Shown: positions 1-7,526 of the stretch, one piece after another | How positions within the stretch are numbered: the stretch's first letter is position 1 | How the letters are laid out: each line of letters begins with the position of its first letter | Assembly (NCBI GenBank): GCA_965115835.1 | Contig: OZ220471.1 | Span: 682,001-746,000, forward strand | Origin: Foliamicus sp965115835 | GTDB lineage: Bacteria; Pseudomonadota; Gammaproteobacteria; Steroidobacterales; Foliamicaceae | Length of the DNA: 64,000 nt | Direction of reading: 5' to 3' | The notes under the pieces: generated by a model | Told to the model about the DNA's origin: nothing | The model's database searches: none | What the model saw: the letters and a program-made list of their open reading frames with translations, nothing else | Made by a program: the position numbers and the translations under genes

Positions 1-3000
1 GTTCGGACGCGGACACCACGAGCCACACGGTGACGGGTCTGGACAACGATGTGGCGTACCGCTTCCGCATCCGGGCGCGGAACAGCGGCGGCAACAGCGC
101 GCCGTCGGCGGTGGTGGAGGCGACGCCGGCGGCGTCGGCGGCGGTTCCCAAGCCGGTTTTGAGCGCGGAAGCGGGCTACGCCAGGGTCACCCTGAGCTGG
201 AGCGCGCTGTCGGGGGTGACGGTTGCGAGCTGGGGCTATGAGTACAAGAGCGCGGGCGGCAGCTGGAGCTCGACCACGACGGTTTCGGACGGCAGCGCGA
301 CGAGCGTCACGGTGACGGGTCTGACGATCGGCACGGAATACACGTTTCGCCTGTTCGCGGCGGTCAGTCTCGGGGTGCAATCGGTGTGGTCGGACGAGGT
401 GAAGGCGACGCCGACGAATACGGTTCCCAAGCCGGTGCTGACGGCGGCAGCGGGCGACCGTTCGGTCACCCTGAGCTGGAGCGCGCTGTCGGGCATTCCG
501 ATAACGAGCTGGGGCTACCAGTACAAGAGTTCGGGCGGCTGGAGCACGACCACGGCGGTCACGGGCGGGAGCACGACGAGCGCGACGGTGACGGGTCTGA
601 CAGGCGGCACGGAGTATACGTTCCGGCTGTTTGCGGCGGTCAGTCCGGGGGTGCAGTCGGTGTGGTCGGACGAGGTGAAGGCGACGCCGTATGCGCTGGC
701 GGCGCCGGTGCTGACCAGTATCACGTCCGGCGCCACCGGCTTTAATCAGGGGGTCATCGCGATCACGCTGACATGGACCCATTCCGGTCAGCTTCTCCCC
801 AGTGGCGTCGGCTGGTGGTATTGGCAAATAGATTACCGCCTGAAGGGCGCCAGCAGTTGGGTAGCAGGCGATCGCACGGGCGGGGCGTCCCAACTTTCCA
901 GGCGGACGATTAAATGGGGTACGGGGTTCAGATTTCCGGAGGGCGCGGTGCTGGAGGTGAGGATCCGTGGGCGGGGGGGAGAGAGGCCCGATCAGGCTGG
1001 CCTCTGGTCCAATATCCGCACGGTGACCCTTGTCGACGATACCAAGGACATTCCCGCCCTGACGATCACCGGTTCGCCGGTGACGGTGACGGCTGGTTCC
1101 ACCGCCGCCACCTACACGGTGGCGCTGACCAAGGCGCTTGCGGGAACCCTGTCGATTACGAGCGGCGACACGGGCAAGGCGACGGTGAGTCCGCCGAGCC
1201 TGACGTTCACGGCGGGCAACTACAACACGGCGCAGACGGTGACGGTGACCGGCGTGGCGGAGGGCACGGCGACGATCAACCACGCTTTTAGGCTGACAGG
1301 CGCCATGGCGGATGCGATCCCGGACGCGGGCACGGTGACGGTGACGGTCAATGGGGCGCCCGCCAAGCCGGCGGGCTTCACTGCCGTTCAGGGCAGCGGC
1401 AACGAACAGGCGATGCTGTCCTGGAGCGACCCGAACGACGCCAGCATCACCAAGTGGCAGTATTCGCAGGACGGCGTCTGGAAGGATGTGCCGGGTTCGA
1501 GCGCTTCCACCACGACCTACACGGTGACGGGCCTGAGCACCGGGACGGCCTATGCCTTCAAGGTGCGTGCGGTGAACGTCAACGGGGCCGGTGCGGCCTC
1601 GGACGAGGCCACCGTCACCCCCGCGTGGACGGGTGTTCCGGCGAAGCCGTCGGGGCTGAGGGCGGAGGCGGGCGTGGAGCAGGTTACCCTGAGTTGGGAC
1701 GCCCAGCCGAACCAGCGCATTTCCCGCTGGGGCCACCAGCGCAGAGCGAGCGGCGGCGCCTGGCCCGCCTCGGCGACATTCGTTGCGGGAACCGGCGCCA
1801 CCGCGACCCGGACGGTCACCGGCCTGACTGCCGGCACGGCGTATGAGTTTCGCATCCAGGCCAGCCAGGGCAGCGGCAACGACGGTCCCTGGTCGGATGT
1901 GGTGACGGCGACGCCGTTTGCGGCGGGCACTCCCCGCGTGGTGGTGACGCCGACCGCGCTGACGATTGAGGAAGGCCGCAGTGGCACGTACACCGTGAAG
2001 CTGAACACGGCGCCGTCGGCGAACGTGACGGTGACGGTGGGGGGCGAGTCGGGCGAGGTGACGGTGACCGGTTCGCCGCTGACGTTCACGCCGGGCAACT
2101 ACGACACGGCGCAGACGGTGACGGTCAACGCCGGAACCGATGACGACAGTACTGACGATACCGCGACCCTGACGCACACATCGGCCAGCAGCGACAGCAA
2201 CTATGGCTCGTCGCTGAACATCGACGAGGTTGCCGTGACGGTGACGGACACGACGCCGCCCTCCTCCGACCCCGCCGATGATGGCGACGGCGACGATGGC
2301 GAAAGCGGCGATGTTGAGGTGGTCGAGAAGGTTGTGGAGGTAGTCGATGGCGATGGCGTGTTCTTCCAGGACGCCGGTCTTGCCGGGGTAGTGGCCCGGG
2401 CTTTGGGCGCGACCGATCTTGCGCGTCGCAACGAGCCGGAAGTGGCGCTGTTGCGAGTGCTGAATGCGGCCCGTTCGGGCGTGGCGGACCTTGCCGGGCT
2501 GGAAATAGCTTCCGGGCTGAAATCGCTGGACCTGGGCGGCAACCGGATCACGGACTTGACGCCGCTTGCCGCGCTCGATGGATTGACGACGCTGATATTG
2601 AGCGGGAACCCGAACCTGGAGAACCTCGCCCCGCTTGCCGGGCTGACTCTTCTCGGCCATCTGGACTTGTCGTCGAACCGCCGGATTACGGACCTCACGC
2701 CGCTTTCGGGATTGGCGCTACTGGAGACGCTGCGGCTTGATCGCACCGGCGTTTCGGACCTCACTCCGCTTGCCGGTCTGGTCCGTCTCAAAACCCTGAA
2801 CTTGTCGTGGAATCGCCAGATTGTGGACTTGTCGCCGCTGTCGGGGCTGATCCTGCTGGAGACGCTGCGTCTTGACGGCATCGGCGCTTCGGACCTCGCC
2901 CCGCTTGCCGGGTTGACCCGTCTCGAAACCCTGACCCTGTCGTCGAACCGCCAGATTGTGGACCTGTCGGCGCTGTCGGGACTGACAATGCTCAGGACGC

Positions 3001-3878
3001 TGCGCCTTGACCACACCGGCGCTACGGACTTCAGCCTGCTTTCGGCGTTCACCGAATTGCGCACGCTGTCGCTCTCGGGCAACGGGATCACCGACCTGTC
3101 GCCCCTGCAGGCGCTGGTCAAGCTCTCCGCCTTGCATCTGGGCGCCAACCGGATCGAGGAAGTATCGCTGCTGGCGGGTCTGACCGAACTCCGCAGCCTG
3201 TCGCTGAACGACAATCGGATCACGGATGTGACCGCGCTGGCGGCATTGCCCCGCCTGGCCTCGCTGAATCTCAACGGCAATCCGCTCTCCGGGTTCCCGT
3301 CCACCGGCTTCCGGCAACTTCGCGGCCTGTACCTGAGGGACTGCGGTGTGGCGGACATTGGCGCGCTGGCCCATCTGGCGCAAATCGAAACGTTGTTCCT
3401 GGACGGCAACGGCATTGGGGACCTGACGCCGCTTTCTTCCCTCTCCGGCCTGACCAAGCTGTTTCTGGCGAGGAACGCCATTTCCGATCTGACGCCGCTG
3501 TCGCAGTTGGCGGCGCTCCGGCAACTGGTGCTGGACGACAACGACATTTCGGATGTTTCGGCGCTTTCTTCTCTCTCCGGTCTGACCAAGCTGTTTCTGA
3601 CCCGCAACGAGGTTTCGGATCTGACGCCGCTGTCGCGGTTGGCGGAACTGGAGCAGCTGACGCTGGGCGGCAACGATGTTGCGGATGTGTCGGCGCTATC
3701 CGGGCTGCGCAAGCTGGAGTTGCTGAGTCTCGGCCAGAATCAGGTAGCGGACATTGCGGCGCTGGCGAAATTGCCTGCTCTGGAGTACCTGGACTTGCGC
3801 GATAACCCGCTGGACCCGGACGCCCTGAACATTCACATCCCGGCGCTGGAAGAGCGCGGGGTGCAGGTGCTGTATTGA
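1..3878 (+). CDS. FN3/LRR surface protein, 5' end outside window
   Basis: The frame is already open at the left edge, where it encodes the end of a fibronectin III domain, so the start lies upstream. About 1290 residues are visible. Two nearly identical FN3 domains come first (residues ~40-220), then a third FN3-like domain, a Calx-beta-like segment rich in VTVT, two more FN3 domains, another Calx-beta-like segment and an acidic Asp/Gly linker (~770). The remaining ~480 residues are internalin-type leucine-rich repeats of about 22 residues with the LxxLxLxxN pattern. The protein ends at PALEERGVQVLY with no membrane anchor. It is probably secreted or surface-exposed and used for adhesion or binding; that role is inferred. 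The LRR part is nearly duplicated in the gene at 21736-24144, whose N-terminus is unrelated. Confidence 0.85.
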   Translation, partial: SDADTTSHTVTGLDNDVAYRFRIRARNSGGNSAPSAVVEATPAASAAVPKPVLSAEAGYARVTLSWSALSGVTVASWGYEYKSAGGSWSSTTTVSDGSATSVTVTGLTIGTEYTFRLFAAVSLGVQSVWSDEVKATPTNTVPKPVLTAAAGDRSVTLSWSALSGIPITSWGYQYKSSGGWSTTTAVTGGSTTSATVTGLTGGTEYTFRLFAAVSPGVQSVWSDEVKATPYALAAPVLTSITSGATGFNQGVIAITLTWTHSGQLLPSGVGWWYWQIDYRLKGASSWVAGDRTGGASQLSRRTIKWGTGFRFPEGAVLEVRIRGRGGERPDQAGLWSNIRTVTLVDDTKDIPALTITGSPVTVTAGSTAATYTVALTKALAGTLSITSGDTGKATVSPPSLTFTAGNYNTAQTVTVTGVAEGTATINHAFRLTGAMADAIPDAGTVTVTVNGAPAKPAGFTAVQGSGNEQAMLSWSDPNDASITKWQYSQDGVWKDVPGSSASTTTYTVTGLSTGTAYAFKVRAVNVNGAGAASDEATVTPAWTGVPAKPSGLRAEAGVEQVTLSWDAQPNQRISRWGHQRRASGGAWPASATFVAGTGATATRTVTGLTAGTAYEFRIQASQGSGNDGPWSDVVTATPFAAGTPRVVVTPTALTIEEGRSGTYTVKLNTAPSANVTVTVGGESGEVTVTGSPLTFTPGNYDTAQTVTVNAGTDDDSTDDTATLTHTSASSDSNYGSSLNIDEVAVTVTDTTPPSSDPADDGDGDDGESGDVEVVEKVVEVVDGDGVFFQDAGLAGVVARALGATDLARRNEPEVALLRVLNAARSGVADLAGLEIASGLKSLDLGGNRITDLTPLAALDGLTTLILSGNPNLENLAPLAGLTLLGHLDLSSNRRITDLTPLSGLALLETLRLDRTGVSDLTPLAGLVRLKTLNLSWNRQIVDLSPLSGLILLETLRLDGIGASDLAPLAGLTRLETLTLSSNRQIVDLSALSGLTMLRTLRLDHTGATDFSLLSAFTELRTLSLSGNGITDLSPLQALVKLSALHLGANRIEEVSLLAGLTELRSLSLNDNRITDVTALAALPRLASLNLNGNPLSGFPSTGFRQLRGLYLRDCGVADIGALAHLAQIETLFLDGNGIGDLTPLSSLSGLTKLFLARNAISDLTPLSQLAALRQLVLDDNDISDVSALSSLSGLTKLFLTRNEVSDLTPLSRLAELEQLTLGGNDVADVSALSGLRKLELLSLGQNQVADIAALAKLPALEYLDLRDNPLDPDALNIHIPALEERGVQVLY
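144..692 (+). repeat. two tandem FN3-encoding repeats, ~279 bp period
   Basis: Both units begin with gttcccaagccgg (144 and 423) and end at the codons for DEVKATP. Long stretches are identical between the units, for example around the codons for VTLSWSALSG. This is a recent in-frame domain duplication inside the surface-protein gene. Confidence 0.8.
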
Positions 3879-3898
3879 TTGCAGGCGCGCCGGGCAGA
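2314..3898 (+). repeat. LRR cassette, copy 1
   Basis: This segment begins at the codons for VEVV..VVEVVDGDG and matches 22590-24164 closely through the LRR region, the stop codon and about 20 bp beyond it (ctgtattgattgc then a gccgg-rich tail in both). The flanks upstream of the cassette are unrelated. This points to duplication or gene conversion of a C-terminal module between two secreted proteins. Confidence 0.8.
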
Positions 3899-3992
3899 AG
3901 TTTCTGCGCCCCTCACGACCGGGCGGCCAGGCCGTGAGGCGTGAGAAGCCCGCCGCGACAGGCAGCATATCGATTCCCGGGGAGCAGCCGGT

Positions 3993-5009
3993 TCACCCTG
4001 CGGCGATGGGGCAGCCGGTGCAGGAAGCCGGACAGATGCGCTGCCACGGGCGGTTGTCCAGCACCATGCCGGCAAGTCCTCTGATGTAGGAAGGTCCCGC
4101 GCCGGGCGTTGGCACTCTCTCCCAAGCCAGGACGCCGGCGCGTTCCGCGACGGCGCGATATTCGATGTCGAGCTCGACCAGGGTTTCGGAATGCTCCGAC
4201 ACGAAAGCGATGGGCGCCAGGACCAGCGCCAGCCCTTCGCTGGCAGCTGCCTTTACCTCGGTTTCCGTGTCTGGTTGCAGCCATTTCTCCGGCGTGGATC
4301 GGCTCTGCCAGGTGACGCGCCAATCCACGCCGTCGAGACCACCCAGCCGGGCTTCGGCAGCGTTGCGTAACGCCTCGGCTGTTTGCTGCACCTGCCAGGC
4401 ATAGGGGTCGCCTTTCGCAATCACGCGTTCCGGCAGACCGTGGGCGGTAAACAACACTCTTGTCGGAGCGGCGGCGCGGGCGCGACGGATCGCTTCGGCC
4501 AGCGGGCCGCTCCAGGCTTCGACCAAACCCTCCAGCAGCGGATGGCAGCACAGCAGCCGCAACTCCGAACTCTCGCCGGACAGTTTTCGCCATTCCGCGA
4601 GCGCCGATCCCGAGGTTGTTGTCGAGAACTGGGGGTAGAGCGGCAGGGCCACGATCTCGTCCGGGCGGTAGTCGCGAACCGCCGCAAGCACTTCCGCAGC
4701 GCGCGGATGCCAGTAGCGCATGACCACAAAGCAGCGCGCCTCCCGGCCTTGTGCGGCAAGCGCCGCTTCCAGCGCTCGCGCCTGCGCTTCGGTCTGCTCC
4801 AGAAGCGGCGAGGCGCCGCCCAGTTTCTCATAGATCGCCCGCGCCTGCGCCGTCCTGCGTCCGGCAATGTAGCGTGACAGCAGGAAGCGGATCGGGGCCG
4901 GGAGCGACAGGATGGCAGGATCGGAAAAGAGATTGCGCAGGAACGGCTTGACGGCCTCCGGGCGATCCGGGCCGCCGAGATTGAAGACGATGACCGCAAG
5001 CCGGCTCAT
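3993..5009 (-). CDS. hemH: ferrochelatase
   Basis: HemH inserts ferrous iron into protoporphyrin IX, the last step of heme b synthesis. The 338-aa length is normal for the bacterial family. Recognisable blocks are VFNLGGPDRPEAV near the N-terminus, PLYPQFSTTTSGSA (~124-136), the metal-binding His190 in FTAHGLPERV, and the catalytic Glu275 in SEHSETLVELD. The C-terminus has three closely spaced cysteines (C326, C330, C333), as in ferrochelatases that carry a [2Fe-2S] cluster, although the fourth ligand is not obvious. The ATG overlaps the stop of an upstream fragment that looks like the end of hemE (ATGA), so the gene was probably once translated from a hemE-hemH operon. Convergent with the LRR gene. 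Confidence 0.95.
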   Translation of the reverse strand: MSRLAVIVFNLGGPDRPEAVKPFLRNLFSDPAILSLPAPIRFLLSRYIAGRRTAQARAIYEKLGGASPLLEQTEAQARALEAALAAQGREARCFVVMRYWHPRAAEVLAAVRDYRPDEIVALPLYPQFSTTTSGSALAEWRKLSGESSELRLLCCHPLLEGLVEAWSGPLAEAIRRARAAAPTRVLFTAHGLPERVIAKGDPYAWQVQQTAEALRNAAEARLGGLDGVDWRVTWQSRSTPEKWLQPDTETEVKAAASEGLALVLAPIAFVSEHSETLVELDIEYRAVAERAGVLAWERVPTPGAGPSYIRGLAGMVLDNRPWQRICPASCTGCPIAAG

Positions 5010-5290
5010 GAGGCCTTTCGCACGATCCGGCGCAAGGCGCCAGCACGATCAGCCAGTGCCGCCGCCAACGCGCTGTGGCCGGGATTGAAGATGTGCGGCC
5101 CTTTTCGGAGCCCCGCAAGAAGGCCCGGCATGGCGGGGCGTCCTTGCGGGGCAGCCGCCGGACGGGCCGGTCCCGCGGCTGCATCAAGGTCGGCGCTTGC
5201 GCCGGTCCCGCAGAATCTGGCGGCGGCGACAACCGCATGAAAGGTTGGGGCACACTGGAGCGCCCCATGACAGGATTCGAGAGATTCCAT
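5006..5290 (-). pseudogene. hemE: probable C-terminal remnant of uroporphyrinogen decarboxylase
   Basis: This 94-residue reading frame ends in an ATGA overlap with hemH. It contains ADLD followed 40 residues later by GPHIFNPGH. That fits the end of HemE, where GNLDP is followed by GHIFNLGHG and a short helical tail. The rest of the ~350-aa enzyme, including its N-terminal substrate-binding motif, is missing: the frame opens only about 30 residues before the similarity and the SPFH gene ends 42 bp further upstream. I read it as a deletion remnant. A functional small protein is possible but less likely. Identification rests on motif memory only. Confidence 0.45.
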
Positions 5291-5332
5291 TCCATGCGGG
5301 GCCCGCCCGTGCCCCTTCGATCCGCACCGCGG

Positions 5333-6268
5333 CTATGCCGCCTTGCCCTCCTTGTCCCCTCCCTTGAGGATGGCGGTCGCCAGCGTGAACATGGAAGCCA
5401 TGTTGCCCATGTCGGCGGGGACCACGAAGGTGTTCCCGGTCTGGCCCAGACGCCCGAACTGCTCGACGTACTGCTCGGCGATGCGCAGGCGCATGGCGCT
5501 CTGCCCGCCCCGGGAATCGACCGCTTCGGCCACTCTCCGCAGCCCCTCGGCCGTGGCGGTTGCGACCGCCAGTATCGCCTCGGCCTCGCCTTCGGCCTCG
5601 TTGATCTGTTTCTGCTTGTCGGCCTCGGACTCCTTGATGACGCGCTGCTTGTCGCCCTCGGCGTTGTTGATCTGCGCGTCGCGCTCGCCTTCGGAGGTCA
5701 GCACCACGGCGCGCTTCTCTCGTTCCGCGCGCATCTGCTTCTCCATGGCGGCGAGCACATCCGAAGGCGGATTGATATTCTTGATTTCGTAGCGCAGCAC
5801 CTTGATGCCCCAGGCGCTGGTGGCCTTGTCCAGTTCCGACACCACGGAAGCGTTGATGGCTCCGCGTTCCTCGAATGTACGGTCGAGATCAAGCTTGCCC
5901 ACCTCGCTGCGCAGCGTGGTCTGGGCAAGCTGCGAGATCGCGAACAGGTAATCGGTAATGCCGTAGGATGCGTCCCTGGCGTCGAGAACCTGCAGATACA
6001 GGACGCCGTCCACTCCCACCTGCACATTGTCCCGGGTAATGCAGACCTGTTCGGGAATATCGACGGCTTGCTCCTTGAGCGTGTGCCTGTAGGCCACCCT
6101 CTGGATGAAGGGGACCAGGATGTGGAATCCCGCCTGCATGGTGTTGTTGTAGCGGCCCAGGGTCTCCACTACATACGCAGATTGCTGCGGCACCACCACA
6201 GCGGTCTTGACGATGATGACGATGACCAGAACGGCCAGCGCGATGACCACGATCAGGCTAAGGATCAT
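5333..6268 (-). CDS. SPFH/band 7 protein (QmcA/stomatin family)
   Basis: This membrane-anchored scaffold protein forms large oligomers in membrane microdomains. It has one N-terminal transmembrane segment (ILSLIVVIALAVLVIVIIV), then the band 7 domain starting near VVVPQQSAYVVETLGRY, then an Ala/Glu-rich coiled coil (EREKRAVVLTSEGERDAQIN and after). The ATG at 6268 is preferred over in-frame codons further up because it sits just before the membrane segment and has GAGG about 8 nt upstream. That gives 311 aa. The NfeD gene lies 46 bp upstream on the same strand, and the pair is a common two-gene operon in bacteria. The precise cellular role of the pair is not evident from the sequence. Confidence 0.9.
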   Translation of the reverse strand: MILSLIVVIALAVLVIVIIVKTAVVVPQQSAYVVETLGRYNNTMQAGFHILVPFIQRVAYRHTLKEQAVDIPEQVCITRDNVQVGVDGVLYLQVLDARDASYGITDYLFAISQLAQTTLRSEVGKLDLDRTFEERGAINASVVSELDKATSAWGIKVLRYEIKNINPPSDVLAAMEKQMRAEREKRAVVLTSEGERDAQINNAEGDKQRVIKESEADKQKQINEAEGEAEAILAVATATAEGLRRVAEAVDSRGGQSAMRLRIAEQYVEQFGRLGQTGNTFVVPADMGNMASMFTLATAILKGGDKEGKAA

Positions 6269-6314
6269 TTCGGTTTCCTCATTCGGGCGGCTCGGGTGAA
6301 AGGGCCGGGTGCTT

Positions 6315-6755
6315 TCAGCGCTCGTCTCCGGCAAGTTCCAGCACCAGCCGGTTCACCCGCGCTACCCGTACCCGGGCGCCGTGCTCGATTTCCGTGGCGC
6401 CGATGTTGCGCGCATCCCATTCCGCGCCGCGCAGCATGGCCTTGCCGGCGCCCCCCGGCGCCATTGTGGACGCCGCCGTCGCCTGTTCGCCCACCACGAC
6501 TTCCACCGGACCTTCCTTGCGCCGCAACATCCAGGCTCGCAAGCGGTCACGCAAGAAGTACAGCAGCACCAGGGAAAGGCCCGCAAACACCAGCCACTGG
6601 ACAGCCGGCGGCGCCGTCAGGCCCAACCAGCCTCCCAAACCCACGACGATGGCGCTCAGCCCGACAAACAACAGCCAGAACGCCGCATCCACGGTCACCT
6701 CGACAACCAGCAAGGCTACCCCAAGCACCATCCACAACCACCAGGACATGGGCAA
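6315..6755 (-). CDS. NfeD-like membrane protein
   Basis: A 146-aa short-form NfeD (YbbJ-like) protein. It begins with two or three hydrophobic segments (WWLWMVLGVALLVVEV; AFWLLFVGLSAIVVGLGGW; QWLVFAGLSLVLLYF) and ends in a small beta-rich OB-fold-like domain (from ~85, with the usual GEQATA start and GARVRVARVNRLVLEL end). There is no N-terminal serine-protease domain, so this is the truncated class. It is the partner of the SPFH protein immediately downstream, and the two are probably co-transcribed. Confidence 0.88.
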   Translation of the reverse strand: MPMSWWLWMVLGVALLVVEVTVDAAFWLLFVGLSAIVVGLGGWLGLTAPPAVQWLVFAGLSLVLLYFLRDRLRAWMLRRKEGPVEVVVGEQATAASTMAPGGAGKAMLRGAEWDARNIGATEIEHGARVRVARVNRLVLELAGDER

Positions 6756-6857
6756 TTACCTCAGGAACATCATCCGCCCGGCTATTCTACAAAATAATGC
6801 GAGGCCGAAATCATGCTTCGGTCAAGACGAGTGGAGCGCCCATCGTCCGGCAAGCGT

Positions 6858-7154
6858 TCAGCCGCAACGCTGGGCGTACTCCGGTTCCGTCAGCCGCCAA
6901 CTCCTTGCCTGTTCCGGGTCCGGGTTCGAGACGGATGTGACACTGCCCTGACTCTCCAGGTGGCAAAGCAAACCCTCGACGACGCAGCAGGGCCGGCTCC
7001 CGAAATCTTCGCCCAATCCCATACGTTGGTGAATTTCCGCAGCCGTTATGCCGGACGGCTGCCCGTGAGCGTGGAACAGCACATCCAGTATCGCTTCCGT
7101 CATGTGCGAAAGGCCGATGCGCGTCAGGTGTCTTATTCTTCCTGCAATGGTCAA
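6858..7154 (-). CDS. small winged-helix-like protein, function unknown
   Basis: 98 residues. The TTG at 7154 is a plausible start because AAGGAG lies about 7 nt upstream; an internal ATG at 7103 is the alternative. The middle (TEAILDVLFHAHGQPSGITAAEIHQRMGL) has the helix-turn-helix spacing of winged-helix regulators, followed by a region that could be the wing (QGSVTSVSNPDPEQARSWRLTE). Two adjacent cysteines occur at RPCCVVEG. I cannot assign a family. It lies between the SPFH/NfeD operon and tRNA-Arg on the same strand. Confidence 0.55.
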   Translation of the reverse strand: MTIAGRIRHLTRIGLSHMTEAILDVLFHAHGQPSGITAAEIHQRMGLGEDFGSRPCCVVEGLLCHLESQGSVTSVSNPDPEQARSWRLTEPEYAQRCG

Positions 7155-7290
7155 GATTTTTCTCCTTGGGCTTGATTGCGGTCGTGAATGGGTTGCTGCC
7201 CTCGAGTTGCCGGGCGCAGCCCCGGCTTCGTCACAGGCGTTCGGTGATCGGGATTCGCTGGCGTCATCATGGCAAGGCGATTGGCTACTG

Positions 7291-7364
7291 CGCCCCGACC
7301 AGGATTCGAACCTGGGACCTTCCGCTTAGGAGGCGGACGCTCTATCCTGCTGAGCTATCGGGGC
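7291..7364 (-). tRNA. tRNA-Arg (anticodon CCT)
   Basis: The minus strand folds as a full cloverleaf. The acceptor stem is GCCCCGA pairing with TCGGGGC, the D-arm contains AGCTCAGCAGGATAGAGC, the anticodon loop CTCCTAA gives CCT, and the T-arm holds GGTTCGAATCC. The gene is 74 nt to the discriminator G, and CCA is not encoded. It reads AGG codons. Confidence 0.95.
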
Positions 7365-7526
7365 AAGGCGCGCCAACATAGCGATCATGCCGGCGCGCAC
7401 AACAGGGCGCAAGCAAGCGTGATCGCCCTTGAAGCAAGCGAAAGGCTCGCAGCCTGCCGAGCTTCAGCGGCGGGGATTTTCTTGCAATAACAAATCGGCT
7501 TTGCGCAAAAAAGCCCGACAAACCTC

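Noticed and set aside
2201..3712. 503-residue minus-strand frame opposite the LRR region
   Set aside because: Ser/Arg-rich shadow of the leucine-rich codons. An equivalent shadow appears opposite the second LRR cassette, as expected from the DNA duplication.
5075..6940. 621-residue plus-strand frame across the SPFH and NfeD genes
   Set aside because: Antisense to two well-recognised membrane proteins. It contains no domain of its own.
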